From Streptomyces bauhiniae (GTDB lineage Bacteria > Actinomycetota > Actinomycetes > Streptomycetales > Streptomycetaceae), in contig NZ_SRRT01000004.1 in assembly GCF_004784475.1 (NCBI RefSeq), positions 62,001 through 126,000 on the forward strand: a stretch of DNA of 64,000 bases, in the 5' to 3' direction. Positions 8,681 through 16,283 of the stretch are shown piece after piece. How positions within the stretch are numbered: position 1 is the stretch's first letter; each line of letters opens with the position of its first letter. Position numbers and translations under genes: made by a program. Under the pieces are notes generated by a model. It did no database searches. It was not told the origin of the DNA and saw only the letters and a list, made by a program, of their open reading frames with translations.

Positions 8681-9679
8681 TCAGTCGCGCGGCGCTTGCG
8701 CGGTGGAGCCCCGGACCACCAGCTCGGGCTCGAACAGCAGCTCCTCGGCGGGGACGGCGGTGCCGCCGATCTGCGCGTTCAGCAGTTCCACGGCGGCCCG
8801 GCCCATGGCCTCGATGGGCTGGCGGACGGTGGTGAGCGGGGGCTCGGTGCAGTTCATGAACGCCGAGTCGTCGTAGCCGACCACGGAGATCTGCCCTGGC
8901 ACGTCAAGTCCCTTGCGGCGAGCGGCCCTTACGGCGCCGAGGGCGAGCGGGTCGCTGGCGCAGATGATGCCGGTGACGCCCCGGTCGATGAGCCGGGAGG
9001 CGGCGGCGTGGCCGCCCTCGATGGAGAAGATGGCGCGGGCCACATGGGCGTCCGGCAGCTCCCCGGCCAGCGCGCGGGCGGCGGCGAGCTTGCGGGCGGA
9101 GGGGACGTGGTCGCCGGGGCCGAGGACCAGGCCGATGCGCTCGTGGCCGAGGGAGGCGAGGTGGCGCCACGCCTGCTCGACGGCGACCGTGTCGTCGCAG
9201 GAGACGGCGGGGAAGCCGAGGTGCTCTATGGCCGCGTTCACCAGCACGACCGGGATGCTGCGGTCCGCGAGGCGGCGGTAGTGGTCGTGCGGGGCGTCGG
9301 CCTGCGCGTACAGCCCGCCGGCGAAGACGACCCCGGAGACCTGCTGCTGGAGGAGGAGTTCGACGTAGTCGGCCTCCGAGACGCCGCCCTTGGTCTGGGT
9401 GCACAGCACCGGGGTCAGCCCGAGCTGGGCGAGCGCGCCACCGATGACCTCGGCGAACGCGGGGAAGATCGGGTTCTGCAGTTCCGGCAGGACCAGGCCG
9501 ACCAGGCGGGCGCGCTCCCCGCGCAACTGGGTGGGGCGCTCGTAGCCCAGTACGTCCAGGGCGGTGAGGACCGACTGCCGGGTGGCGTCGGAGACTCCGG
9601 GCTTGCCGTTGAGCACCCGGCTGACCGTGGCCTCGCTGACCCCGACCTTCTTCGCCACTTCCGCAAGTCGTCGCGTCAT
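8681..9679 (-). CDS. LacI-family transcriptional regulator
   Basis: 332 residues. The start at 9679 gives the classic LacI N-terminus: helix-turn-helix at residues 4-25 (LAEVAKKVGVSEATVSRVLNG) and hinge helix near 45-60. A periplasmic-binding-like sugar sensor fills the rest (LVGLVLPELQNPIFPAFAEV, GIICASDPLALGAVRAAR, VGYDDSAFMNCTEPPLTTVRQP). It lies 120 bases upstream of the importer operon on the same strand, so it is the likely repressor of that operon and of itself. A palindrome at 9700-9720 just ahead of its start supports autoregulation. Confidence 0.9.
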   Translation of the reverse strand: MTRRLAEVAKKVGVSEATVSRVLNGKPGVSDATRQSVLTALDVLGYERPTQLRGERARLVGLVLPELQNPIFPAFAEVIGGALAQLGLTPVLCTQTKGGVSEADYVELLLQQQVSGVVFAGGLYAQADAPHDHYRRLADRSIPVVLVNAAIEHLGFPAVSCDDTVAVEQAWRHLASLGHERIGLVLGPGDHVPSARKLAAARALAGELPDAHVARAIFSIEGGHAAASRLIDRGVTGIICASDPLALGAVRAARRKGLDVPGQISVVGYDDSAFMNCTEPPLTTVRQPIEAMGRAAVELLNAQIGGTAVPAEELLFEPELVVRGSTAQAPRD

Positions 9680-9699
9680 GCGCGCAAGGGTAGCGCAAG

Positions 9700-9720
9700 T
9701 TACGCAAGCAGCTTGCGTAA
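9700..9720. promoter_or_regulatory. LacI-type operator palindrome
   Basis: Perfect 10-bp half-sites TTACGCAAGC and GCTTGCGTAA separated by one base, centred 31 bases upstream of the lacI-type start codon. Two further half-site copies (GCGCAAG at 9682 and 9693) sit between it and the gene. The length and symmetry suit a LacI-family dimer and suggest autoregulation. Confidence 0.75.
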
Positions 9721-9739
9721 GGGCGTCGCGGGTGCGGAA

Positions 9740-9782
9740 GACCCGGCGCCGTCGATGACCTGAACACCGACGGGGCCGGGTC
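9740..9782 (-). terminator. Hairpin terminator of the MmyB-like gene
   Basis: A 15-bp stem with one mismatch (9740-9754 paired with 9768-9782) begins five bases past the stop of the MmyB-like gene. No clear T-run follows, which is common for Streptomyces terminators. Confidence 0.55.
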
Positions 9783-9786
9783 GGGT

Positions 9787-10419
9787 CTATGGGGTGGGCA
9801 CGACCATCAGGTGGGCGCGCCGGCCGGGGGCGGACGGCTGCCGGGGGATCATCGTCAGGCGCCGGTGGCCCAGGTCGCGCAGCAGGGGCGGGGTCTCGTC
9901 CACCACCCGGCACTCGGCGGTGCCCCGGCGCGGATCGGGGTGGTGCAGCAGGCGTACGGCGCCGTCGAGCCGGGCCGCGCTCTCGCCTACCGCGTGTATC
10001 CAGTACGGCAGCCCCTGCCGGTACGCGGCCTCCATGATGGGGTCGTGGGCCACGTCCCGGCGTATCGCCTGGAGTTCGTGGTCGTGGCCGTAGCCCTCCA
10101 TCGCGGCCTTGAGCTGGGCCAGCATCGGCAGGCACCAGGCCGGCTCGTGCTCGCCGAGGACCCGGCCCGCGTCGGGGTGGAAGAGGACGAAGCGCAGGAA
10201 GTTGTCGCCGGGCATCGCGGTGGGGTGGTGCCGGACCTCTCCGAAGAGGGCGGCGAAGGCGTCGTTGGCCAGAACGACGTTCCAGCGGTGGTCGACGACG
10301 AGCGAGGGGAACGGGGCAGCCTCCACCACGGCGGCGTAGTCGTCCAGATAGTCCCGCGCCTCACAGCTCTCGGGGACGGACCGGGACACCGGCCGCCGCC
10401 CTCCCGCCTGATGTGCCAT
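9787..10419 (-). CDS. MmyB-like ligand-binding (PAS-like) domain protein lacking the HTH
   Basis: 210 residues matching the C-terminal MmyB-like domain of actinobacterial XRE regulators: FPSLVVDHRWNVVLANDAFAALFG, NFLRFVLFHPDAG, and near the end the strand pattern LTMIPRQPSA. In most family members this domain follows an N-terminal helix-turn-helix. Here only about 25 residues precede it, so no DNA-binding part is visible. It may act as a stand-alone sensor or be a shortened regulator. It is divergent from an XRE gene that could supply DNA binding, but that partnership is speculation. Confidence 0.65.
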   Translation of the reverse strand: MAHQAGGRRPVSRSVPESCEARDYLDDYAAVVEAAPFPSLVVDHRWNVVLANDAFAALFGEVRHHPTAMPGDNFLRFVLFHPDAGRVLGEHEPAWCLPMLAQLKAAMEGYGHDHELQAIRRDVAHDPIMEAAYRQGLPYWIHAVGESAARLDGAVRLLHHPDPRRGTAECRVVDETPPLLRDLGHRRLTMIPRQPSAPGRRAHLMVVPTP

Positions 10420-10532
10420 CGGGTGGTCACCCCTCTTGCCTTGGCCGCCTGCACGCGGCGCTGCGATCCTGCTGCTCCGACGAGAGCCGTGTCAACTATC
10501 GTGGCATTTCATGCCTGTTGACGGCTGAAATT

Positions 10533-10548
10533 CGCCACAGTTGTGGCG
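10533..10548. promoter_or_regulatory. Operator palindrome upstream of the XRE/ImmA pair
   Basis: CGCCACA and TGTGGCG are perfect inverted halves around two bases. They lie just downstream of a TTGACG (-35-like) hexamer at 10518-10523, so a bound repressor would cover the promoter. The XRE protein encoded 114 bases downstream is the natural candidate. Confidence 0.6.
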
Positions 10549-10661
10549 AGACCTGGATGCGAGTTCGAACCACGGGCTACTCTCCGGGATGTTCACGGCG
10601 GCCGGGGGTGACAAGCGCGCCCGATCTCGCGCGGCCGCCCCAAGACGTAGGAGTTCTGTCG

Positions 10662-11318
10662 GTGACGGATGGCTACGAGAATCCGGGCGCCACGGCGACC
10701 GCTCAGCTTCCGGCCGTCGTCGCCCGCGTCACCGCGCTCGCCGACCGGCTCGGCGTCCCGCACTCCGAGGTCTTCGACACCGCCCGGCTCTCGGTCGGCA
10801 GCGGGGTCCCGGAACCCGTGGTCAAGGCGCTGCTGACCGGCCGCCCGGCCGGGGAACCGGACGTCCAGGCCCGCTTCCTGCAACGGCTGGACCTGCTGCG
10901 CCGCACCCGGCTCAAGCCCGGCGGACGCAGATACACCCAGCAGGAGATCGCGGACGGCGCGGGCATGTCCCGGCAGCAGGCCGGCGCCCTGATCAACGGG
11001 GACCGGCGCCCCACGATGGAGCACTGCGACGCGCTCCAGCGGTTCTTCCACGTGCACGCCGGGTTCCTCACCGCGGAGGACCCCGAGGCGCTCGCGGGCG
11101 TCCTCCAGCACATCGAGCAGGAGCTGCTGCAGAAGCTCGCGGACCGCGAGCGGGCCGCCTCCGGGACGGCACAGGACCCACTGGAGCGGCTGCTCCAGGA
11201 CCACGGGGTGCGCGGGATCGCCTGGCGCGCCGCCCAGCTCCCCACCGACCAGCACCGCGACAAGGTCGCGGAGTGGCTGGACATGCTGCTGGAGAGCGTC
11301 CGGCAGCCGGGGGCGTGA
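10662..11318 (+). CDS. XRE-family transcriptional regulator (ImmR-like)
   Basis: 218 residues from a GTG start chosen for the GTAGGAG ribosome site eight bases upstream; a longer in-frame extension to 10413 would cross the operator and is unlikely. The helix-turn-helix lies at about residues 90-130 (YTQQEIADGAGMSRQQAGAL, then INGDRRPTMEHCDAL). The N-terminal 85 residues may form a separate helical domain. It overlaps the following metallopeptidase gene. Such pairs resemble ImmR/ImmA, in which the peptidase cleaves the repressor to relieve repression. Confidence 0.75.
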   Translation: MTDGYENPGATATAQLPAVVARVTALADRLGVPHSEVFDTARLSVGSGVPEPVVKALLTGRPAGEPDVQARFLQRLDLLRRTRLKPGGRRYTQQEIADGAGMSRQQAGALINGDRRPTMEHCDALQRFFHVHAGFLTAEDPEALAGVLQHIEQELLQKLADRERAASGTAQDPLERLLQDHGVRGIAWRAAQLPTDQHRDKVAEWLDMLLESVRQPGA

Positions 11319-11323
11319 ACGGG

Positions 11324-11899
11324 ATGGGGTCCAAGAACATCGCCAAGGTCATGCGGCGGCTCTGCGCCGAACTGGTCGGACAACTGGACCGGCGGCCCGC
11401 GCCGGTGCCGCCCGAGGAGCTGTACCGCTCGCTGTGCTCGGCGATGAGCCGCAGACGCGGCCGCCCGGTGCACTTCCGTACGTCGGTCTTTCCGCCCGGC
11501 ACCGCGAGCGGGCTGTGGCTGGACATGAGCGACCGGGATCTGGTCGTGGTGGAGGAACGCACCGCGCCCGACCACCAGTTGGTGATCCTCGGCCACGAGC
11601 TGTGGCACATGCAGACCGACCACGCCGCCCACCGGGTCGACGGTCTCGGCCTGGGCGTGGCCACCCGGCTGCTGACGGACGACACCGACCGGGACGCGCT
11701 GCGGGCGGCCGTGCACCGGGTCGCCGCGCGCACCCGGTTCGACCAGGACGAGGAGCGGGAGGCGGAGACCTTCGGCCTGCTGCTGGCCAGCAAGTGCCGT
11801 ACCCGGATGCGGGGTTCGTCGCTGAGCGGCCCGGTCCGCCGGGACGATGTGGCGGGGCGGATCGGTACGTCGCTGGGGTATCCGGGACCGCAGGGCTGA
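11324..11899 (+). CDS. ImmA/IrrE-like zinc metallopeptidase
   Basis: 191 residues with the Zn-binding HELWH motif at residues 91-95 inside a VILGHELWHMQTDH helix, as in ImmA/IrrE (Peptidase_M78-like) proteins. A GTG at 11315 that overlaps the XRE stop (GTGA) is an alternative start adding three residues. The coupling to an XRE gene and the operator upstream of both suggest cleavage of its partner repressor after a signal. Pairs like this occur in mobile elements and stress circuits; no integrase or phage gene is nearby. Confidence 0.75.
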   Translation: MGSKNIAKVMRRLCAELVGQLDRRPAPVPPEELYRSLCSAMSRRRGRPVHFRTSVFPPGTASGLWLDMSDRDLVVVEERTAPDHQLVILGHELWHMQTDHAAHRVDGLGLGVATRLLTDDTDRDALRAAVHRVAARTRFDQDEEREAETFGLLLASKCRTRMRGSSLSGPVRRDDVAGRIGTSLGYPGPQG

Positions 11900-12047
11900 C
11901 CCGCCCCTGAGCCGTACGGGCGACCCCGGGCGGCCCGGAGCCGACGCGTTGTCAGTGGGGGGCGGCAAGCTGGAACCCTGCGTGCCGCGAGGGGCGGTGC
12001 GCGGCGCCAGCGTGCGTGAACCGTGCCGCCGACCGGGGAGCCGACCG

Positions 12048-12266
12048 ATGCCGACCGCCGTACTGACCGACCGTGAGCGCACCGCCGTCCAGGCGTATCT
12101 CCGGCTGCTGCACACCGTGCGCGCCACCCTGGACGGCCCACCGGACGCGGCCCCGGTCATGGTGCCCCCGGGCGTCCTGGCGGAGGCCGAACGGGCGCTG
12201 GCCGGAGCGGGGTTGACGGGGAACGAGGACGAGTTCTTCGAGCTGCTGCGCGCCTGGTGCCCGTAG
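12048..12266 (+). CDS. Small hypothetical protein
   Basis: 72 residues from ATG 12048, with a GGGGAG ribosome site nine bases upstream. It is mostly helical (AVQAYLRLLHTVRATL, PPGVLAEAERALAGAGL) and ends in an acidic/aromatic FFELLRAWCP tail. There is no recognisable domain, signal peptide or membrane segment. Its stop is four bases from the stop of the converging phosphopantetheinyl transferase gene. Function unknown. Confidence 0.5.
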   Translation: MPTAVLTDRERTAVQAYLRLLHTVRATLDGPPDAAPVMVPPGVLAEAERALAGAGLTGNEDEFFELLRAWCP

Positions 12267-12270
12267 GTCC

Positions 12271-12948
12271 CTAGGGCGCCGGTACGGTCACCGCCGTCAG
12301 GACCAGTCCGTCGCCGGTGAGCCAGTGGCCGTCGAACCCGGTCAGGCGGGCGCCGCCCACCAGAGGGCCCGGTACGAGGAGCCGGGCGTGGAAGGTGCCG
12401 CGGTCGGCGTGGGTGGGGACCAGGTCGATGTCGGCCTCGGAGAAGTCCAGCCAGGCGCGGGCCAGCGGGAACCACGCCTTGTACACGGACTCCTTGGCGC
12501 TGAACAGCAGCCTGTCGAAGTGCACACCGGGGTGGGCGGCGGCCAGGGCGCGCTGCCGGTCGCGTTCGGCGGGCAGGGAGACGGAGTCGAGGACGCCCTC
12601 GGGCAGCGGTTCGTGCGTCTCGGCGTCGATGCCAAGCGAGGCCAGGTCACCCGTGCGGGCCAGGGCCGCGCACCGGTAGCCGTCGCAGTGGGTCATGCTG
12701 CCGAGCAGGCCGTCCGGCCAGACGGGCGCGCCGCGCTCGCCGGCCGGCACGGCGGCGGGCGCCCGGCCGAGCTTCTCCATCGCGCGCCGGGCGCAGACCC
12801 GCGCCGAGGTGAATTCCAGGCGCCGCTTGGCGACCGCGCGGTCCACCAGCGCCCGTTCCTCGGGGAAGAGCGCGGTGTCCGGGTCGTCGTCGGGGACGCC
12901 GTACGACTCCACGGCGACCACCGTGTCCGGCAGCAGCTCCTCGATCAC
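12271..12948 (-). CDS. 4'-phosphopantetheinyl transferase, Sfp/EntD type
   Basis: 225 residues from GTG 12948, giving the usual N-terminus (IEELLPDTVVAVESYG); the frame is open further but that part does not look like the family. Family motifs are present: SMTHCDGY, LGIDAE (Mg-binding Asp108 and Glu110) and FSAKESVYKAWF (Glu153, Lys157). The enzyme moves phosphopantetheine from CoA to carrier-protein serines in PKS, NRPS and fatty-acid systems. No synthase lies nearby, so it probably serves clusters elsewhere in the genome, as the SCO6673-type enzyme of S. coelicolor does. Confidence 0.92.
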   Translation of the reverse strand: MIEELLPDTVVAVESYGVPDDDPDTALFPEERALVDRAVAKRRLEFTSARVCARRAMEKLGRAPAAVPAGERGAPVWPDGLLGSMTHCDGYRCAALARTGDLASLGIDAETHEPLPEGVLDSVSLPAERDRQRALAAAHPGVHFDRLLFSAKESVYKAWFPLARAWLDFSEADIDLVPTHADRGTFHARLLVPGPLVGGARLTGFDGHWLTGDGLVLTAVTVPAP

Positions 12949-13092
12949 CGGGTACCCGACCTCCCACGACAGTGCGGCGCGGCACCACGACAGCACATCG
13001 CCGGGGCACGGGCAAGAGCGGCCCTCCTCCGGGGCCGACGCGCCCGGCGAATCCGTAACACGCGCGTTGCACGCACCACTGGGCGCAGGCCG

Positions 13093-13098
13093 TATGAT
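13093..13098 (+). promoter_or_regulatory. Candidate -10 element for the ATP-grasp gene
   Basis: TATGAT matches the main sigma factor -10 and lies 119 bases before the ATP-grasp start. TTGCAC at 13067-13072 is a poorly spaced (20 bases) -35 candidate. The 269-base gap between the two divergent genes shows no other clear feature. Confidence 0.4.
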
Positions 13099-13217
13099 CG
13101 CCCCATCACTCACCGCCCAACGCCCCTTTTCCCAGGGCGGTTTGGTGACCCTTCCTTCCTCCTGTCCGGGCGCGGACCGCTCAGTCCTGCCCGAAAACCC
13201 CCGAAAGGCGGCCCCGC

Positions 13218-14363
13218 ATGGTCTCTCGCGTACGCGTCTGGCTCAACCGCACGTACGCGGAGAACGTGTTCTTCATGGATCAGCTCCGGAGAAACCCGAG
13301 CGACCGCGCGGTGGAGATCCACGCGACGCACGGCGACCCGGACTCCCCCGTGCTGGCCGCCGCCGACACCGCCGCGCTGGAGCCGGAGGGGCTGTCCCCG
13401 GCCGGGTACGTCGAGTACGCGCTCGACCAGTGCGCCCGGCGTGGCATCGATGTCTTCGTGCCCCGGCTGCACCAGTCGGCGATCGTGGCGCACCGAGCCG
13501 ACTTCGCCGCGGCGGGTACGGCCCTGCTGGCGCCGACGCCTCAGGCGGTGGCGGTGTTCGAGGACAAGGTGACCGCGTACGAGGCGGTCCGCTCGGTGGG
13601 CGTGCCGGTGCCGCCGTGGTTCCGGGTCCGCACGGCGGACGAACTCCTGGCAGCGGTCGAGGAGTTGGAGGCGGACGGACACCGGGCGTGCTTCAAGCCC
13701 GCCTCCGGTGCGGGCGGGGTCGGCTTCCGGATGATCACCCGCTCGCCCTTCTCACTGGCGCAGCTCAGCGGCTTCCCGAGCCCGTACGTGCAGCTCGACC
13801 TGGCCGTGTCGGCGCTGCGGGAGGCCGAGGAGCCGGTGGACCTGATGGTGATGCCGAGGCTGGAGCAGCCGGAGGTGTCGGTGGACTGCCTGACCGGTCC
13901 GGACAACCGGGTCCGGCTGATGGTGGGCCGCACCAAGAACGGCCGGCGGCGTGGCTTCACCCTGGACGAGCGCTGGCTGGAGCCGGCCCGGCTGATCGCG
14001 GAGGGTTTCGGGCTGCACTACCTGTCCAACATCCAGTTCCGCATGCTGGGCGACCGGCCGGTGCTGCTGGACGTCAACACCCGCGCGGCGGGCGGGCTGC
14101 ACCAGCTCTCGCTGTGCGGGGTCAACGCCCCTTGGGCCGCCGTGCAGTTGGCGTTGGGTGAGGACCCCGGCAGGGTGGAGCCGCCGTTCCTGGGGCAGGA
14201 CTACGCAGTGGTCTCCGGGCCGCGTCCGCTGGGCCCGTCGACCCTCACCGAGCAGGAGCCCGAGGACTCCGAGGGGGCTGCGGTGTGCCTGCCCGCGCCC
14301 GCCGCCCCGCTCGCCGCACCGGCCGCCGCGGCGGCGGGAGCCGGAGCCGCGCTTCCGCTGTAG
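13218..14363 (+). CDS. ATP-grasp domain protein
   Basis: 381 residues. The N-terminal pre-ATP-grasp part (RVRVWLNRTYAENVFFMDQL) is followed by an ATP-grasp core: FEDKVTAYEAVRSVGVPVPPW, CFKPASGAGGVGFRMI (phosphate loop), and NIQFRMLGDRPVLLDVNTRAAGG (Mg-binding Asp/Asn). Such enzymes ligate a carboxylate to an amine or other nucleophile through an acyl-phosphate. The last 45 residues are a low-complexity Ala/Pro-rich tail. It is divergent from the phosphopantetheinyl transferase gene. Substrate unknown. Confidence 0.8.
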   Translation: MVSRVRVWLNRTYAENVFFMDQLRRNPSDRAVEIHATHGDPDSPVLAAADTAALEPEGLSPAGYVEYALDQCARRGIDVFVPRLHQSAIVAHRADFAAAGTALLAPTPQAVAVFEDKVTAYEAVRSVGVPVPPWFRVRTADELLAAVEELEADGHRACFKPASGAGGVGFRMITRSPFSLAQLSGFPSPYVQLDLAVSALREAEEPVDLMVMPRLEQPEVSVDCLTGPDNRVRLMVGRTKNGRRRGFTLDERWLEPARLIAEGFGLHYLSNIQFRMLGDRPVLLDVNTRAAGGLHQLSLCGVNAPWAAVQLALGEDPGRVEPPFLGQDYAVVSGPRPLGPSTLTEQEPEDSEGAAVCLPAPAAPLAAPAAAAAGAGAALPL

Positions 14364-14394
14364 CGCCCCGTCCGTTGTTCCCCGTCACCATCCC

Positions 14395-14444
14395 GGTATG
14401 GACCAATCCCGTGCTGTCCCTTGACAGTTGGATTGGTCCATACC
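14395..14444. promoter_or_regulatory. Pair of inverted DasR-like (dre) sites at the chitinase promoter
   Basis: GGTATGGACCAATCC (14395-14409) and its exact reverse complement GGATTGGTCCATACC (14430-14444) flank 20 bases that contain TTGACA (14421-14426). The right-hand site extends to ATTGGTCCATACCACT, close to the DasR consensus ACTGGTCTAGACCACT. DasR represses chitin genes in Streptomyces and is released by glucosamine-6-phosphate, so DasR control of the chitinase is the best reading. Confidence 0.78.
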
Positions 14445-14543
14445 ACTTTGGGGGGCGCACTCCCCGCACTCTCCGCAGGCTCGTTCCGCACTTCCCGCAC
14501 CCCGGTGCACTCCCGAACGTCCCCATACCATCAGGGAGATCGC

Positions 14544-16229
14544 GTGCGACACCTTCTCGGGCGTCCCAGACGCCGGCTTCTCGCCCTGGTCGGCACCGCC
14601 GCCCTGGCCCTCGGCGGGGCCGTCGCCCTGCCGGGCACCGCCGAGGCGGCCAACGTGCTCACCAACCCCGGCTTCGAGTCGGGCGGCCTGTCACCGTGGA
14701 CCTGTGCCGGCAACCTCGGCTCGGTCGTCTCCTCCCCCGTGCACGGCGGCTCCAAGGCCCTTCAGGGCGCGGTCAGTTCGAGCGACACCGCGCAGTGCGC
14801 GCAGACCGTCGCGGTGAAGCCGAACACCGCGTACACCCTCAGCGGCTGGGTCCGCGGCTCGTACGTCTACCTCGGGGTGGACGGCGGCGCCTCGACCTGG
14901 ACCTCCTCCCCCTCGGCGTACAGCCAGCTCACCGTCTCCTTCACCACCGGCGCCTCGCAGACCAGCGCGACCGTGTACGTGCACGGCTGGTACGCGCAGG
15001 GCTCCTACCAGGCGGACGACATCAGCCTGGACGGGCCGGGCGGCGGGGGCAGTGGTGACACCCAGGCGCCGAGCACGCCGGGCGGACTGACCTCGACCGG
15101 CAAGACCGCCAACAGCGTCTCGCTGAAGTGGAACGCGGCCACCGACAACGTGGGTGTCACCGCGTACGACATCTACAGCGGCTCCAACCAGGTGCTCAGC
15201 GTCTCCGGCACCTCGGCCACGGTCAGCGGGCTCTCGCCGAGCACCGCGTACACCTTCACCGTGAAGGCGCGGGACGCGGCGGGGAACACCTCCGGCGCCT
15301 CCAACTCGGTCTCGGTGACCACGAACGCGGGCTCGGGCGGCGGCACCGGCTTCAAGCAGGCGGCGCCGTATCTGTACGAGGGGTGGGGCGACCCGCCGAA
15401 CCCGGCGACGGTGATGAACGCGACCGGGGTGAAGTGGTTCACCATGGCGTTCGTGCTGGACTCCGGCGGCTGCAACCCCTCCTGGGACGGCAGCAGGCCG
15501 CTGACCGGCGGGGTGGACCAGACCGCGATCAACCAGATCCGGTCGGCGGGCGGTGACATCGTGCCGTCGTTCGGCGGCTGGCAGGGCAGCAAGCTCGGCG
15601 CCAACTGCTCCTCGGCGAGCGCGCTGGCGGGGGCGATCCAGAAGGTGATCGACGCCTACTCGCTGAAATCGATCGACATGGACATCGAGAACACGGACGA
15701 GTTCGAGAACGAGGCCGTGCAGGCGAAGATCCTCACCGCGCTGAAGACGGTCAAGGCGAACAACCCCGGTCTGAAGACCATCGTCACCTTCGGCACCACG
15801 ACCACCGGCCCGACCTACTACGGCAACCGGCTCATCGAGCAGGCCAAGTCGATCGGCGCCGACATCGACGTGTTCACGATCATGCCGTTCGACTTCGGCG
15901 GCGGCTCGGACATGTACGGCAACACGGTGAACGCGGCCGAGGGCCTGAAGGCCAAGCTGAAGTCGACCTTCGGGTGGGACGACGCGACCGCGTACGCGCA
16001 CATCGGCATCTCCGGCATGAACGGTCTCTCCGACCAGCAGGAGAACACGACTCCTGAAATCTGGACGAAGATCCGCGACTGGAGCAACTCGCATCACATC
16101 GCCCGGCTCGCCTACTGGGCGGTCAACCGGGACCGGCCCTGTGCCGGCGGGGGCGTGGTGAGCAACTGCTCCGGGATCAACCAGAGCACCTGGCAGTTCA
16201 CCTCGATCACGGCCGGCTTCACCGGCTGA
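14544..16229 (+). CDS. Secreted chitinase, GH18, with N-terminal CBM and fibronectin III domain
   Basis: 561 residues from a GTG start with AGGGAG five bases upstream. An Arg-rich signal peptide (residues 1-36, ending GTAEAA) is followed by a CBM4/9/16-like sandwich (about 37-168, starting VLTNPGFESGGLSPW). A short Gly linker leads to a fibronectin III module (about 176-260) and then the GH18 barrel. The catalytic DxDxE is Asp378, Asp380 and Glu382 (SIDMDIEN). It releases chito-oligosaccharides from chitin outside the cell. The DasR-like sites upstream suggest induction by aminosugars. Confidence 0.92.
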   Translation: MRHLLGRPRRRLLALVGTAALALGGAVALPGTAEAANVLTNPGFESGGLSPWTCAGNLGSVVSSPVHGGSKALQGAVSSSDTAQCAQTVAVKPNTAYTLSGWVRGSYVYLGVDGGASTWTSSPSAYSQLTVSFTTGASQTSATVYVHGWYAQGSYQADDISLDGPGGGGSGDTQAPSTPGGLTSTGKTANSVSLKWNAATDNVGVTAYDIYSGSNQVLSVSGTSATVSGLSPSTAYTFTVKARDAAGNTSGASNSVSVTTNAGSGGGTGFKQAAPYLYEGWGDPPNPATVMNATGVKWFTMAFVLDSGGCNPSWDGSRPLTGGVDQTAINQIRSAGGDIVPSFGGWQGSKLGANCSSASALAGAIQKVIDAYSLKSIDMDIENTDEFENEAVQAKILTALKTVKANNPGLKTIVTFGTTTTGPTYYGNRLIEQAKSIGADIDVFTIMPFDFGGGSDMYGNTVNAAEGLKAKLKSTFGWDDATAYAHIGISGMNGLSDQQENTTPEIWTKIRDWSNSHHIARLAYWAVNRDRPCAGGGVVSNCSGINQSTWQFTSITAGFTG

Positions 16230-16245
16230 GCCTCGTACGACCAGC

Positions 16246-16277
16246 GTGAAGGGCCGCTCGGCGGAGCGGCCCCTCAC
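16246..16277. terminator. Bidirectional terminator between chitinase and GH4 genes
   Basis: GGGCCGCTC (16251-16259) and GAGCGGCCC (16264-16272) form a 9-bp stem over a GGCG loop. The pairing extends outwards through GTGA and TCAC. It lies between two converging genes. Confidence 0.8.
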
Positions 16278-16283
16278 CTGTGT

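Noticed and set aside
10413..10661. N-terminal extension of the XRE gene to an upstream ATG
   Set aside because: It would run through the promoter and operator and has no ribosome site. The GTG at 10662 has one.
10662..11899. Prophage or integrative element carrying the XRE/ImmA pair
   Set aside because: No integrase, excisionase, attachment repeat or phage structural gene lies within the window.
12949..13113. 55-residue N-terminal extension of the phosphopantetheinyl transferase
   Set aside because: The extra residues do not resemble the family; starting at GTG 12948 gives the normal length.
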